DNA of 64,000 bases from Mimachlamys varia (GCA_947623455.1 OX392528.1:1502001-1566000); one strand, 5' to 3'; positions 1 to 14,883 are shown, counted from the first letter of the stretch. Notes: generated by a model not told the origin, from the letters alone. A program made the numbers and translations.

Positions 1-3000
1 CTGTTGTTTCAGGTAACTGTCAGTACTGACACCATACACAGTCTCCACTCCCTGTTGTTTCAGGTAACTGTCAGTACTGACACCATACACAGTCTCCACT
101 CCCTGTTGTTTCAGGTAACTATCTGTACTGACAACATACACAGTCTCCACTCCCTGTTGTTTCAGGTAACTATCAGTACAGACACCAAACACAGTCTCCA
201 CTCCCTATTGTTTCAGGTAACTGTCAGTACTGACACCATACACAGTCTCCACTCCCTGTTGTTTCAGGTAACTGTCAGTACTGACACCATACACAGTCTC
301 CACTCCCTGTTGTTTCAGGTAACTATCTGTACTGACACCATACACAGTCTCCACTCCCTGTTGTTTCAGGTAACTGTCAGTACTGACACCATACACAGTC
401 TCCACTCCCTGTTATTTCAGGTGACTATCTGTACTGACACCATACACAGTCCCAAAACTCCCTGTTGTTTCTGGTAACTATCAGTACTGACACCATACAC
501 AGTCTCCACTCCCTGTTGTTTCAGGTAACTATCAGTACTGACACCATACACAGTCCCAAAACTCCCTGTTGTTTCTGGTAACTATCAGTACTGACACCAT
601 ACACAGTCTCAAGTCCCTGTTGTTTCAGGTAACTATTTGTACAGATACCATACACAGTCTCCACTCCCTGTTGTTTCAGGTAACTATCAGTACTGACACC
701 ATACACAGTCTCCACTCCCTGTTATTTCAGATAACTATCAGTACTGACACCATACACAGTCTCCACTCCCTGTTGTTTCAGGTAACTATCAGTACTGACA
801 CCAAACACAGTCTCCACTCCCTGTTGTTTCAGATAACTATCAGTACTGACACCATACACAGTCTCCACTCCCTGTTGTTTCAGGTAACTATTAGTACTGA
901 CACCATACAGTCTCAAGTCCCTGTTGTTTCAGGTAACTATCAGTACTGACACCATACACAGTCCCAAAACTCCCTGTTGTTTCTGGTAACTATCAGTACT
1001 GACACCATACACAGTCTCCACTCCCTGTTGTTTCAGGTAACTTTCTGTACTGACACCAAACACAGTCTCCACTCCCCGTTGTTTCAGGTAACTATCAGTA
1101 CTGACACCATACACAGTCCCAAAACTCCCTGTTGTTTCAGATAACTATCAGTACTGACAACATACACAGTCTCAAGTCCCTGTTGTTTCAGGTAACTATC
1201 AGTACTGACACCATACACCGTCTTCACTCCCTGTTGTTTCAGGTAACTATCTGTACTGACACCAAACACAGTCTCCACTCCCTGTTGTTTCAGGTAACTA
1301 TCAGTACTGACACCAAACACAGTCTCAAGTCCCTGTTGTTTCAGGTAACTATCAGTACTGACACCATACACAGTCTTCACTCCCTGTTGTTTCAGGTAAC
1401 TATCAGTACAGACACCATACACAGTCTCAAGTCCCTGTTGTTTCAGGTAACTATCAGTACAGACACCATACACAGTCTCAAGTCCCTGTTGTTTCAGGTA
1501 ACTATCAGTACAGACACCATACACAGTCCCAAAACTCCATGTTGTTTCAGGTAACTATCAGTACTGACACCATACACAGTCTCCACTCCCTGTTGTTTCT
1601 GGTAACTGTCAGTACTGACACCATACACAGTCTCCACTCCCTGTTGTTTCAGGTAACTGTCAGTACTGACAACATACACAGTCCCAAAACTCCCTGTTGT
1701 TTCAGGTAACTATCAGTACTGACACCATACACAGTCTCAAGTCCCTGTTGTTTCAGGTAACTATTTGTACAGATACCATACACAGTCTCCACTCCCTGTT
1801 GTTTCAGGTAACTATCAGTACAGACACCATACACAGTCTCCACTTCCTGTTGTTTCAGGTAACTATCAGTACTGACACCAAACAGTCTCCACTCCCTGTT
1901 GTTTCAGATAACTATCAGTACTGACACCATACACAGTCTCCACTCCCTGTTGTTTCAGATAACTATCAGTACTGACACCATACAGTCTCAACTCCCTGTT
2001 GTTTCAGGTAACTATCAGTACAGACACCATACACAGTCTCCACTCCCTGTTGTTTCAGGTAACTATCAGTACAGACACCAAACACAGTCTCCACTCCCTG
2101 TTGTTTCAGGTAACTATCAGTACTGACACCATACAGTCTCAACTCCCTGTTGTTTCAGGTAACTATCAGTACTGACACTATACACAGTCTCAACTCCCTG
2201 TTGTTTCAGGTAGCTATCTGGACTGACACCAAACACAGTCCCCACTCCCTGTTGTTTCAGGTAACTATCAGTACTGACACCAAACACAGTCTCAACTCCC
2301 TGTTGTTTCAGGTAACTATCAGTACTGACACCAAACACAGTCTCAACTCCCTGTTGTTTCAGGTAACTATCAGTACTGACACCAAACACAGTCTCCACTT
2401 CCTGTTGTTTCAGGTAACTATCAGTACTGACAACATACACAGTCTCCACTCCCTGTTGTTTCAGGTAACTATCAGTACTGACACCAAACACAGTCTCCAC
2501 TCCCTGTTGTTTCAGGTAACTGTCAGTACTGACACCATACACAGTCTCCACTTCCTGTTGTTTCAGGTAACTATTAGTACTGACACCAAACAGTCTCCAC
2601 TCCCTGTTGTTTCAGGTAACTATCAGTACAGACACCATACACAGTCTCCACTCCCTGTTATTTCAGATAACTATCAGTACTGACACCATACACAGTCTCC
2701 ACTCCCTGTTGTTTCAGGTAACTATCAGTACTGACACCAAACACAGTCTCCACTCCCTGTTGTTTCAGATAACTATCAGTACTGACACCATACACAGTCT
2801 CCACTCCCTATTGTTTCAGGTAACTATCAGTACAGACACCATACACAGTCTCCACTCCCTGTTGTTTCAGGTAACTATCAGTACAGACACCATACACAGT
2901 CTCCACTCCCTGTTGTTTCAGGTAACTATCAGTACTGACACCATACAGTCTCAACTCCCTGTTGTTTCAGGTAACTATCAGTACTGACACCATACACAGT

Positions 3001-5026
3001 CCCAAAACTCCCTGTTGTTTCAGGTAACTATCAGTACTGACACCATACACAGTCTCAAGTCCCTGTTGTTTCAGGTAACTATCAGTACTGACACCATACA
3101 CAGTCTCAACTCCCTGTTGTTTCAGGTAACTATCAGTACTGACACCATACAGTCTCAAGTCCCTGTTGTTTTAGGTAACTATTAGTACTGACACCAAACA
3201 CAGTCTCCACTCCCTGTTGTTTCAGGTAACTATTAGTACTGACACCATACACAGTCTCAAGTCCCTGTTGTTTCAGGTAACTATCAGTACTGACACCATA
3301 CAGTCTCAAGTCCCTGTTGTTTCAGGTAACTATTAGTACTGACACCAAACACAGTCTCCACTCCCTGTTGTTTCAGGTAACTATCAGTACTGACACCATA
3401 CAGTCTCAAGTCCCTGTTGTTTCAGGTAACTATTAGTACTGACACCAAACACAGTCTCCACTCCCTGTTGTTTCAGGTAACTATTAGTACTGACACCATA
3501 CACAGTCTCCACTTCCTGTTGTTTCAGGTAACTATCAGTACTGACACCAAACACAGTCTCCACTTCCTGTTGTTTCAGGTAACTATCAGTACTGACACTA
3601 TACACAGTCTCAACTCCCTGTTGTTTCAGGTAACTATCAGTACTGACACCATACACAGTCTCCACTCCCTGTTGTTTCAGGTAACTATCAGTACTGACAC
3701 CATACACAGTCTCCACTCCCTGTTGTTTCAGGTAACTATCAGTACTGACACCAAACACAGTCTCCACTTCCTGTTGTTTCAGGTAACTATCAGTACTGAC
3801 ACCAAACACAGTCTCCAGTTCCTGTTGTTTCAGGTAACTATCAGTACTGACACTATACACAGTCTCAACTCCCTGTTGTTTCAGGTAACTATCAGTACTG
3901 ACACCATACACAGTCTCCACTCCCTGTTGTTTCAGGTAACTATCAGTACTGACACCATACACAGTCTCCACTTCCTGTTGTTTCAGGTAACTATTAGTAC
4001 TGACACCAAACAGTCTCCACTCCCTGTTGTTTCAGGTAACTATCAGTACAGACACCATACACAGTCTCCACTCCCTGTTGTTTCAGGTAACTATCAGTAC
4101 TGACACCATACAGTCTCAACTCCCTGTTGTTTCAGGTAACTATCAGTACTGACACCATACACAGTCTCAACTCCCTGTTGTTTCAGGTAACTATCAGTTC
4201 TGACACCAAACACAGTCTCCACTTCCTGTTGTTTCAGGTAACTATCAGTACTGACACCAAACACAGTCTCCACTTCCTGTTGTTTCAGGTAACTATCAGT
4301 ACTGACACCAAACACAGTCTCCACTTCCTGTTGTTTCAGGTAACTATCAGTACTGACACCAAACACAGTCTCCACTTCCTGTTGTTTCAGGTAACTATCA
4401 GTACTGACACCAAACACAGTCTCCACTTCCTGTTGTTTCAGATAACTATCAGTACTGACACCAAACACAGTCTCCATTAATTCCTGTTGTTTCAGGTAAC
4501 TATCAGTACTGACACCAAACACAGACCCAAAACTCCCTGTTGTTTCAGGTAACTATCTGTACAGACACCATACACAGTCTCCACTCCCTGTTCTTTCAGG
4601 TAACTAACAGTACTGACACCATACACAGTCTCTTCTCCCTGTTGTTTCAGGTAACTATCAGTACTGACACCAAACACAGTCTCCACTCCCTGTTCTTTCA
4701 GGTAACTAACAGTACTGACACCATACACAGTCCCAAAACTCCCTGTTGTTTCCGGTAACTATTAGTACTGACACCAAACACAGTCTCCACTCCCTGTTGT
4801 TTCAGGTAACTATCAGTACTGACATCATACACAGTCCCAAAACTCCCTGTTGTTTCAGGTAACTATTAGTACTGACACCAAACACAGTCTCCACTCCCTG
4901 TTGTTTCAGGTAACTGTCAGTACAGACACCATACACAGTCTCAAGTCCCTGTTGTTTCAGGTAACTATCAGTACTGACAACATACACAGTCCCAAAACTC
5001 CCTGTTGTTTCAGGTAACTATCAGTA

Positions 5027-7899
5027 CTGACACCATACACAGTCTCAAAACTCCCTGTGGTTTCAGGTAGCTATATGGACTGACACCATACACAGTCTCA
5101 AGTCCCTGTTGTTTCAGGTAACTATCAGTACTGACAACATACACAGTCCCAAAACTCCCTGTTGTTTCAGGTAACTATCAGTACTGACAACATACACAGT
5201 CTCAAAACTCCCTGTGGTTTCAGGTAGCTATCTGGACTGACACCATACACAGTCCCAAAACTCCCTGTTGTTTCAGGTAACTATCAGTACTGACACCATA
5301 CACAGTCTCCACTCCCTGTTGTTTCAGGTAACTGTCAGTACAGACACCATACACAGTCTCAAGTCCCTGTGGTTTCAGGTAACTATCTGTATTGACACCA
5401 TACACAGTCTCCACTCCCTGTTGTTTCAGGTAACTATCAGTACTGACACCATACACAGTCTCCACTCCCTGTTGTTTCAGGTAACTATCAGTACTGACAA
5501 CATACACAGTCCCAAAACTCCCTATTGTTTCAGGTAACTGTCAGTACTGACAACATACACAGTCTCCACTCCCTGTTGTTTCAGGTAACTATCAGTACTG
5601 ACACCATACACAGTCTCCACTCCCTGTTGTTTCAGGTAACTGTCAGTACTGACACCATACACAGTCTCCACTCCCTGTTGTTTCAGGTAACTGTCAGTAC
5701 TGACACCATACACAGTCTCCACTCCCTGTTGTTTCAGGTAACTATCTGTACTGACAACATACACAGTCTCCACTCCCTGTTGTTTCAGGTAACTATCAGT
5801 ACTGACACCATACACAGTCTCCACTCCCTGTTGTTTCAGGTAACTGTCAGTACTGACACCATACACAGTCTCCACTCCCTGTTGTTTCAGGTAACTGTCA
5901 GTACTGACACCATACACAGTCTCCACTCCCTGTTGTTTCAGGTAACTATCTGTACTGACAACATACACAGTCTCCACTCCCTGTTGTTTCAGGTAACTAT
6001 CAGAACAGACACCAAACACAGTCTCCACTCCCTATTGTTTCAGGTAACTGTCAGTACTGACACCATACACAGTCTCCACTCCCTGTTGTTTCAGGTAACT
6101 GTCAGTACTGACACCATACACAGTCTCCACTCCCTGTTGTTTCAGGTAACTATCTGTACTGACACCATACACAGTCTCCACTCCCTGTTATTTCAGGTGA
6201 CTATCTGTACTGACACCATACACAGTCTCCACTCCCTGTTGTTTCTGGTAACTATCAGTACTGACACCATACACAGTCCCAAAACTCCCTGTTGTTTCTG
6301 GTAACTATCAGTACTGACACCATACACAGTCTCCACTCCCTGTTGTTTCAGGTAACTTTCTGTACTGACACCAAACACAGTCTCCACTCCCTGTTGTTTC
6401 AGGTAACTATCAGTACTGACACCATACACAGTCCCAAAACTCCCTGTTGTTTCAGGTAACTATCAGTACAGACACCATACACAGTCTCCACTCCCTGTTG
6501 TTTCAGGTAACTATCAGTACTGACACCATACACAGTCTCAAAACTCCCTGTGGTTTCAGGTAGCTATATGGACTGACACCATACACAGTCTCAAGTCCCT
6601 GTTGTTTCAGGTAACTATCAGTACTGACAACATACACAGTCCCAAAACTCCCTGTTGTTTCAGGTAACTATCAGTACTGACAACATACACAGTCTCAAAA
6701 CTCCCTGTGGTTTCAGGTAGCTATCTGGACTGACACCATACACAGTCCCAAAACTCCCTGTTGTTTCAGGTAACTATCAGTACTGACACCATACACAGTC
6801 TCCACTCCCTGTTGTTTCAGGTAACTGTCAGTACAGACACCATACACAGTCTCAAGTCCCTGTGGTTTCAGGTAACTATCTGTATTGACACCATACACAG
6901 TCTCCACTCCCTGTTGTTTCAGGTAACTATCAGTACTGACACCATACACAGTCTCCACTCCCTGTTGTTTCAGGTAACTATCAGTACTGACAACATACAC
7001 AGTCCCAAAACTCCCTATTGTTTCAGGTAACTGTCAGTACTGACAACATACACAGTCTCCACTCCCTGTTGTTTCAGGTAACTATCAGTACTGACACCAT
7101 ACACAGTCTCCACTCCCTGTTGTTTCAGGTAACTGTCAGTACTGACACCATACACAGTCTCCACTCCCTGTTGTTTCAGGTAATTGTCAGTACTGACACC
7201 ATACACAGTCTCCACTCCCTGTTGTTTCAGGTAACTATCTGTACTGACAACATACACAGTCTCCACTCCCTGTTGTTTCAGGTAACTATCAGTACTGACA
7301 CCATACACAGTCTCCACTCCCTGTTGTTTCAGGTAACTGTCAGTACTGACACCATACACAGTCTCCACTCCCTGTTGTTTCAGGTAACTGTCAGTACTGA
7401 CACCATACACAGTCTCCACTCCCTGTTGTTTCAGGTAACTATCTGTACTGACAACATACACAGTCTCCACTCCCTGTTGTTTCAGGTAACTATCAGAACA
7501 GACACCAAACACAGTCTCCACTCCCTATTGTTTCAGGTAACTGTCAGTACTGACACCATACACAGTCTCCACTCCCTGTTGTTTCAGGTAACTGTCAGTA
7601 CTGACACCATACACAGTCTCCACTCCCTGTTGTTTCAGGTAACTGTCAGTACTGACACCATACACAGTCTCCACTCCCTGTTATTTCAGGTGACTATCTG
7701 TACTGACACCATACACAGTCTCCACTCCCTGTTGTTTCTGGTAACTATCAGTACTGACACCATACACAGTCTCCACTCCCTGTTGTTTCTGGTAACTATC
7801 AGTACTGACACCATACACAGTCTCCACTCCCTGTTGTTTCAGGTAACTATCAGTACTGACACCATACACAGTCCCAAAACTCCCTGTTGTTTCTGGTAA
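5027..7899. repeat. Higher-order duplication in A1, period about 1493 bp
   Basis: Rare unit variants recur in the same order 1493 bp apart. Examples are the GGTAGCTATATGG and GGTAGCTATCTGG units near 5070 and 5225, which reappear near 6562 and 6718. The following 1 kb is nearly identical, with a few substitutions such as GTAACTGTC at 5690 against GTAATTGTC at 7183. This marks a recent duplication of about 29 units. Confidence 0.85.
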
Positions 7900-8097
7900 C
7901 TATCAGTACTGACACCATACACAGTCTCCACTCCCTGTTGTTTCAGGTAACTTTCTGTACTGACACCAAACACAGTCTCCACTCCCTGTTGTTTCAGGTA
8001 ACTATCAGTACTGACACCATACACAGTCCCAAAACTCCCTGTTGTTTCAGGTAACTATCAGTACAGACACCATACACAGTCTCCACTCCCTGTTGTT

Positions 8098-11000
8098 TCA
8101 GGTAACTATCAGTACTGACACCATACACAGTCCCAAAACTCCCTGTTGTTTCAGGTAACTATCAGTACTGACAACATACACAGTCTCAAGTCCCTGTTGT
8201 TTCAGGTAACTATCAGTACTGACACCATACACCGTCTTCACTCCCTGTTGTTTCAGGTAACTATCTGTACTGACACCAAACACAGTCTCCACTCCCTGTT
8301 GTTTCAGGTAACTATCAGTACTGACACCAAACACAGTCTCAAGTCCCTGTTGTTTCAGGTAACTATCAGTACTGACACCATACACAGTCTTCACTCCCTG
8401 TTGTTTCAGGTAACTATCAGTACAGACACCATACACAGTCTCAAGTCCCTGTTGTTTCAGGTAACTATCAGTACAGACACCATACACAGTCTCAAGTCCC
8501 TGTTGTTTCAGGTAACTATCAGTACAGACACCATACACAGTCCCAAAACTCCATGTTGTTTCAGGTAACTATCAGTACTGACACCATACACAGTCTCCAC
8601 TCCCTGTTGTTTCTGGTAACTGTCAGTACTGACACCATACACAGTCTCCACTCCCTGTTGTTTCAGGTAACTGTCAGTACTGACAACATACACAGTCCCA
8701 AAACTCCCTGTTGTTTCAGGTAACTATCAGTACTGACACCATACACAGTCTCAAGTCCCTGTTGTTTCAGGTAACTATTTGTACAGATACCATACACAGT
8801 CTCCACTCCCTGTTGTTTCAGGTAACTATCAGTACTGACACCATACACAGTCTCCACTCCCTGTTGTTTCAGGTAACTATCAGTACTGACACCATACACA
8901 GTCTCCACTTCCTGTTGTTTCAGGTAACTATTAGTACTGACACCAAACAGTCTCCACTCCCTGTTGTTTCAGATAACTATCAGTACTGACACCATACACA
9001 GTCTCCACTCCCTGTTGTTTCAGATAACTATCAGTACTGACACCATACAGTCTCAACTCCCTGTTGTTTCAGGTAACTATCAGTACAGACACCATACACA
9101 GTCTCCACTCCCTGTTGTTTCAGGTAACTATCAGTACAGACACCAAACACAGTCTCCACTCCCTGTTGTTTCAGGTAACTATCAGTACTGACACCATACA
9201 GTCTCAACTCCCTGTTGTTTCAGGTAACTATCAGTACTGACACCATACACAGTCTCCACTCCCTGTTGTTTCAGGTAACTATCAGTACTGACACCATACA
9301 CAGTCCCAAAACTCCCTGTTGTTTCAGGTAACTATCAGTACTGACACCATACACAGTCTCCACTCCCTGTTGTTTCAGGTAACTTTCTGTACTGACACCA
9401 AACACAGTCTCCACTCCCTGTTGTTTCAGGTAACTATCAGTACTGACACCATACACAGTCCCAAAACTCCCTGTTGTTTCAGGTAACTATCAGTACAGAC
9501 ACCATACACAGTCTCCACTCCCTGTTGTTTCAGGTAACTATCAGTACTGACACCATACACAGTCCCAAAACTCCCTGTTGTTTCAGGTAACTATCAGTAC
9601 TGACAACATACACAGTCTCAAGTCCCTGTTGTTTCAGGTAACTATCAGTACTGACACCATACACCGTCTTCACTCCCTGTTGTTTCAGGTAACTATCTGT
9701 ACTGACACCAAACACAGTCTCCACTCCCTGTTGTTTCAGGTAACTATCAGTACTGACACCAAACACAGTCTCAAGTCCCTGTTGTTTCAGGTAACTATCA
9801 GTACTGACACCATACACAGTCTTCACTCCCTGTTGTTTCAGGTAACTATCAGTACAGACACCATACACAGTCTCAAGTCCCTGTTGTTTCAGGTAACTAT
9901 CAGTACAGACACCATACACAGTCTCAAGTCCCTGTTGTTTCAGGTAACTATCAGTACAGACACCATACACAGTCCCAAAACTCCATGTTGTTTCAGGTAA
10001 CTATCAGTACTGACACCATACACAGTCTCCACTCCCTGTTGTTTCTGGTAACTGTCAGTACTGACACCATACACAGTCTCCACTCCCTGTTGTTTCAGGT
10101 AACTGTCAGTACTGACAACATACACAGTCCCAAAACTCCCTGTTGTTTCAGGTAACTATCAGTACTGACACCATACACAGTCTCAAGTCCCTGTTGTTTC
10201 AGGTAACTATTTGTACAGATACCATACACAGTCTCCACTCCCTGTTGTTTCAGGTAACTATCAGTACTGACACCATACACAGTCTCCACTCCCTGTTGTT
10301 TCAGGTAACTATCAGTACTGACACCATACACAGTCTCCACTTCCTGTTGTTTCAGGTAACTATTAGTACTGACACCAAACAGTCTCCACTCCCTGTTGTT
10401 TCAGATAACTATCAGTACTGACACCATACACAGTCTCCACTCCCTGTTGTTTCAGATAACTATCAGTACTGACACCATACAGTCTCAACTCCCTGTTGTT
10501 TCAGGTAACTATCAGTACAGACACCATACACAGTCTCCACTCCCTGTTGTTTCAGGTAACTATCAGTACAGACACCAAACACAGTCTCCACTCCCTGTTG
10601 TTTCAGGTAACTATCAGTACTGACACCATACAGTCTCAACTCCCTGTTGTTTCAGGTAACTATCAGTACTGACACTATACACAGTCTCAACTCCCTGTTG
10701 TTTCAGGTAGCTATCTGGACTGACACCAAACACAGTCCCCACTCCCTGTTGTTTCAGGTAACTATCAGTACTGACACCAAACACAGTCTCAACTCCCTGT
10801 TGTTTCAGGTAACTATCAGTACTGACACCAAACACAGTCTCCACTTCCTGTTGTTTCAGGTAACTATCAGTACTGACAACATACACAGTCTCCACTCCCT
10901 GTTGTTTCAGGTAACTATCAGTACTGACACCAAACACAGTCTCCACTCCCTGTTGTTTCAGGTATCTATCAGTACTGACACCATACACAGTCTCCACTTC

Positions 11001-11129
11001 CTGTTGTTTCAGGTAACTATTAGTACTGACACCAAACAGTCTCCACTCCCTGTTGTTTCAGGTAACTATCAGTACAGACACCATACACAGTCTCCACTCC
11101 CTGTTGTTTCAGATAACTATCAGTACTGA
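8098..11129. repeat. Higher-order duplication in A1, period about 1432 bp
   Basis: The unit order at 8098-9191 recurs at 9530-10623. Both resemble 1084-2126, which lies 7014 bp upstream and lacks one unit. The marker CACCGTCTTCACTCC near 1217 recurs near 8231 and 9663. The 3' part of A1 (9.2-13.6 kb) follows the unit order of 1.9-4.5 kb, so the array grew by duplicating multi-unit blocks. Confidence 0.8.
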
Positions 11130-14100
11130 CACCATACACAGTCTCCACTCCCTGTTGTTTCAGGTAACTATCAGTACTGACACCAAACACAGTCTCCACT
11201 CCCTCTTGTTTCAGATAACTATCAGTACTGACACCATACACAGTCTCCACTCCCTATTGTTTCAGGTAACTATCAGTACAGACACCATACACAGTCTCCA
11301 CTCCCTGTTGTTTCAGGTAACTATCAGTACAGACACCATACACAGTCTCCACTCCCTGTTGTTTCAGGTAACTATCAGTACTGACACCATACAGTCTCAA
11401 CTCCCTGTTGTTTCAGGTAACTATCAGTACTGACACCATACACAGTCCCAAAACTCCCTGTTGTTTCAGGTAACTATCAGTACTGACACCATACACAGTC
11501 TCAACTCCCTGTTGTTTCAGGTAACTATCAGTACTGACACCAAACACAGTCTCCACTTCCTGTTGTTTCAGGTAACTATCAGTACTGACAACATACACAG
11601 TCTCAACTCCCTGTTGTTTCAGGTAACTATCAGTACTGACACCATACAGTCTCAAGTCCCTGTTGTTTTAGGTAACTATTAGTACTGACACCAAACACAG
11701 TCTCCACTCCCTGTTGTTTCAGGTAACTATTAGTACTGACACCATACACAGTCTCAAGTCCCTGTTGTTTCAGGTAACTATCAGTACTGACACCATACAG
11801 TCTCAAGTCCCTGTTGTTTCAGGTAACTATTAGTACTGACACCAAACACAGTCTCCACTCCCTGTTGTTTCAGGTAACTATCAGTACTGACACCATACAG
11901 TCTCAAGTCCCTGTTGTTTCAGGTAACTATTAGTACTGACACCATACAGTCTCAAGTCCCTGTTGTTTCAGGTAACTATTAGTACTGACACCATACACAG
12001 TCTCCACTTCCTGTTGTTTCAGGTAACTATCAGTACTGACACCAAACACAGTCTCCACTTCCTGTTGTTTCAGGTAACTATCAGTACTGACACTATACAC
12101 AGTCTCAACTCCCTGTTGTTTCAGGTAACTATCAGTACTGACACCATACACAGTCTCCACTCCCTGTTGTTTCAGGTAACTATCAGTACTGACACCAAAC
12201 ACAGTCTCCACTTCCTGTTGTTTCAGGTAACTATCAGTACTGACACCAAACACAGTCTCCACTTCCTGTTGTTTCAGGTAACTATCAGTACTGACACTAT
12301 ACACAGTCTCAACTCCCTGTTGTTTCAGGTAACTATCAGTACTGACACCATACACAGTCTCCACTCCCTGTTGTTTCAGGTAACTGTCAGTACTGACAAC
12401 ATACACAGTCCCAAAACTCCCTGTTGTTTCAGGTAACTATCAGTACTGACAACATACACAGTCTCCACTTCCTGTTGTTTCAGGTAACTGTCAGTACTGA
12501 CACCAAACACAGTCTCCACTCCCTGTTGTTTCAGGTAACTGTCAGTACTGACACCATACACAGTCTCCACTCCCTGTTGTTTCAGGTAACTGTCAGTACT
12601 GACACCAAACACAGTCTCCACTTCCTGTTGTTTCAGGTAACTGTCAGTACTGACACCATACACAGTCTCCACTCCCTGTTGTTTCAGGTAACTGTCAGTA
12701 CTGACAACATACACAGTCCCAAAACTCCCTGTTGTTTCAGGTAACTATCAGTACTGACAACATACACAGTCTCCACTCCCTTTTGTTTCAGGTAACTATC
12801 AGTACTGACACCATACACAGTCTCCACTTCCTGTTGTTTCAGGTAACTATTAGTACTGACACCAAACAGTCTCCACTCCCTGTTGTTTCAGGTAACTATC
12901 AGTACAGACACCATACACAGTCTCCACTCCCTGTTGTTTCAGGTAACTATCAGTACTGACACCATACACAGTCTCAAGTCCCTGTTGTTTCAGGTAACTG
13001 TCAGTACTGACACCAAACACAGTCTCCACTCCCTGTTGTTTCAGGTAACTATCAGTACTGACACCATACACAGTCTCCACTTCCTGTTGTTTCAGGTAAC
13101 TATTAGTACTGACACCAAACAGTCTCCACTCCCTGTTGTTTCAGGTAACTATCAGTACAGACACCATACACAGTCTCCACTCCCTGTTGTTTCAGGTAAC
13201 TATCAGTACTGACACCATACAGTCTCAACTCCCTGTTGTTTCAGGTAACTATCAGTACTGACACCATACACAGTCTCAACTCCCTGTTGTTTCAGGTAAC
13301 TATCAGTTCTGACACCAAACACAGTCTCCACTTCCTGTTGTTTCAGGTAACTATCAGTACTGACACCAAACACAGTCTCCACTTCCTGTTGTTTCAGGTA
13401 ACTATCAGTACTGACACCAAACACAGTCTCCACTTCCTGTTGTTTCAGGTAACTATCAGTACTGACACCAAACACAGTCTCCACTTCCTGTTGTTTCAGG
13501 TAACTATCAGTACTGACACCAAACACAGTCTCCACTTCCTGTTGTTTCAGATAACTATCAGTACTGACACCAAACACAGTCTCCACTCCCTGTTGTTTCA
13601 GATAACTATCAGTACTGACACCATACACAGTCTCCACTCCCTGTTGTTTCAGGTAACTATCAGTACTGACACCAAACACAGTCTCCACTTCCTGTTGTTT
13701 CAGATAACTATCAGTACTGACACCATACACAGTCTCCACTCCCTGTTGTTTCAGGTAACTATCAGTACAGACACCATACACAGTCTCCACTCCCTGTTGT
13801 TTCAGGTAACTATCAGTACTGACACCATACACAGTCCCAAAACTCCCTGTTGTTTCAGGTAACTATCAGTACTGACACCATACACAGTCTCCACTTCCTG
13901 TTGTTTCAGGTAACTATCAGTACAGACACCAAACACAGTCTCCACTCCCTGTTGTTTCAGGTAACTATCAGTACTGACACCATACACAGTCTCAACTCCC
14001 TGTTGTTTCAGGTAACTATTAGTACTGACACCATACACAGTCTCAACTCCCTGTTGTTTCAGGTAACTATCAGTACAGACACCAAACACAGTCTCCACTC

Positions 14101-14340
14101 CCTGTTGTTTCTGGTAGCTATCTGGACTGACACCATAAACAGTCTCAAGTCCCTGTTGTTTCAGGTAACTATCTGGACTGACACCATACACAGTCTCAAC
14201 TCTGTTGTGTCAGGTACAATGTAACTATCAATACAGACACCATACACAGCCTTGGCTCTTTGTTGTTTCAGGGAACTATCAGTGATGACGGGGAGACACA
14301 GATTGCCAAATTCCCTTTTATTTCAGGTTACTTTCAGCAC

Positions 14341-14708
14341 CAGCATCACTGCCCGATTCTATTTGCAAACTCTCCCTATTAGAAGGGTTCTTAGCAATTT
14401 TGAACCTTAAAACTTTTTGTCAAATGGTGAATTTGCCATTAACTATTTCATATATATATATATTTTAAGATCTGATGGCTGAAGAGAATGTATAAACTCA
14501 TTTCACATCAATATATTTTGATTTTAAGGTTAGCATGTATGAATGATCATATAACTATCAGCCCTTAACGCCAGTCCACATCACTTTACTCACTGAATTA
14601 AGTGTCTGTTGCTATTATTTCAGGGCAGCTGAGAGCTGTTAAGATCTCAAAATAATCAAGCGCTTACACTGTCGTTTACTTATTATCTACTTGATTTTTT
14701 TTCTTTAG
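14341..14708. other. Unique intronic sequence with short AT tract
   Basis: AT-rich single-copy sequence between the decayed edge of A1 and the first visible XRCC3 exon, with a TA dinucleotide run at 14450-14463. It ends in the acceptor polypyrimidine tract of the exon. No coding potential was seen. Confidence 0.6.
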
Positions 14709-14798
14709 CATTAGATATACTACACAGAGACTGTCCAGGGACCCTTGTGGTATCCAAACTGACCACAGGGTGTGATGTCATCGACAAAGCACTGAGAG
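14709..14798 (+). CDS. XRCC3: XRCC3 coding exon (before Walker A)
   Basis: Internal exon preceded by a T-rich tract ending TTCTTTAG and followed by the donor GAG|GTTGGT. The first two bases complete a codon begun in an upstream exon. It then reads LDILHRDCPG and later LTTGCDVIDKALRG. The LTTGC.V.D..LRGG segment lies just before the ATP-binding loop in XRCC3 and other RAD51-family proteins. The last base G is the first of a Gly codon completed by the next exon (G|GT GGG), which fixes both splice sites. The preceding exon is not in the window. Confidence 0.85.
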
Positions 14799-14883
14799 GT
14801 TGGTGTTGATTGACTTATAATGTTAATACATTGTAGTAGGACCAGACTTATTGACTCATTTACATACAGTCTATGATGGGTAG

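Larger units (their letters stand above)
1..14340 (+). repeat. Array A1: 51-bp minisatellite, about 278 copies
   Basis: Continuous tandem array truncated by the window edge. Each unit contains TGTTGTTTCAGGTAACTATC followed by AGTACTGACACCATACACAG and TCTCCACTCC. Length variants are 53 bp (CCCAAAACTCC in place of TCTCCACTCC) and 49 bp (CATACAG in place of CATACACAG), so reading frames break often. Each unit has both an acceptor-like TTGTTTCAG and a donor-like CAG|GTAACT. Units become strongly degenerate after 14215 and fade by about 14340. It lies upstream of the first visible XRCC3 exon, probably in the preceding XRCC3 intron (inference). Confidence 0.95.

Noticed and set aside
7018..7899. 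A 293-codon + strand frame of 17-residue repeats in A1, and similar frames on both strands
   Set aside because: The 51-bp unit lacks stops in more than one frame, so long frames arise automatically. They break wherever 49- or 53-bp units occur. No start context, domain or splice logic supports a gene.
14634..14708. Possible XRCC3 exon after TTGCTATTATTTCAG at 14633
   Set aside because: Good-looking acceptor, but no donor or XRCC3-like peptide follows before the next acceptor at 14708. It resembles a remote decayed A1 unit end.
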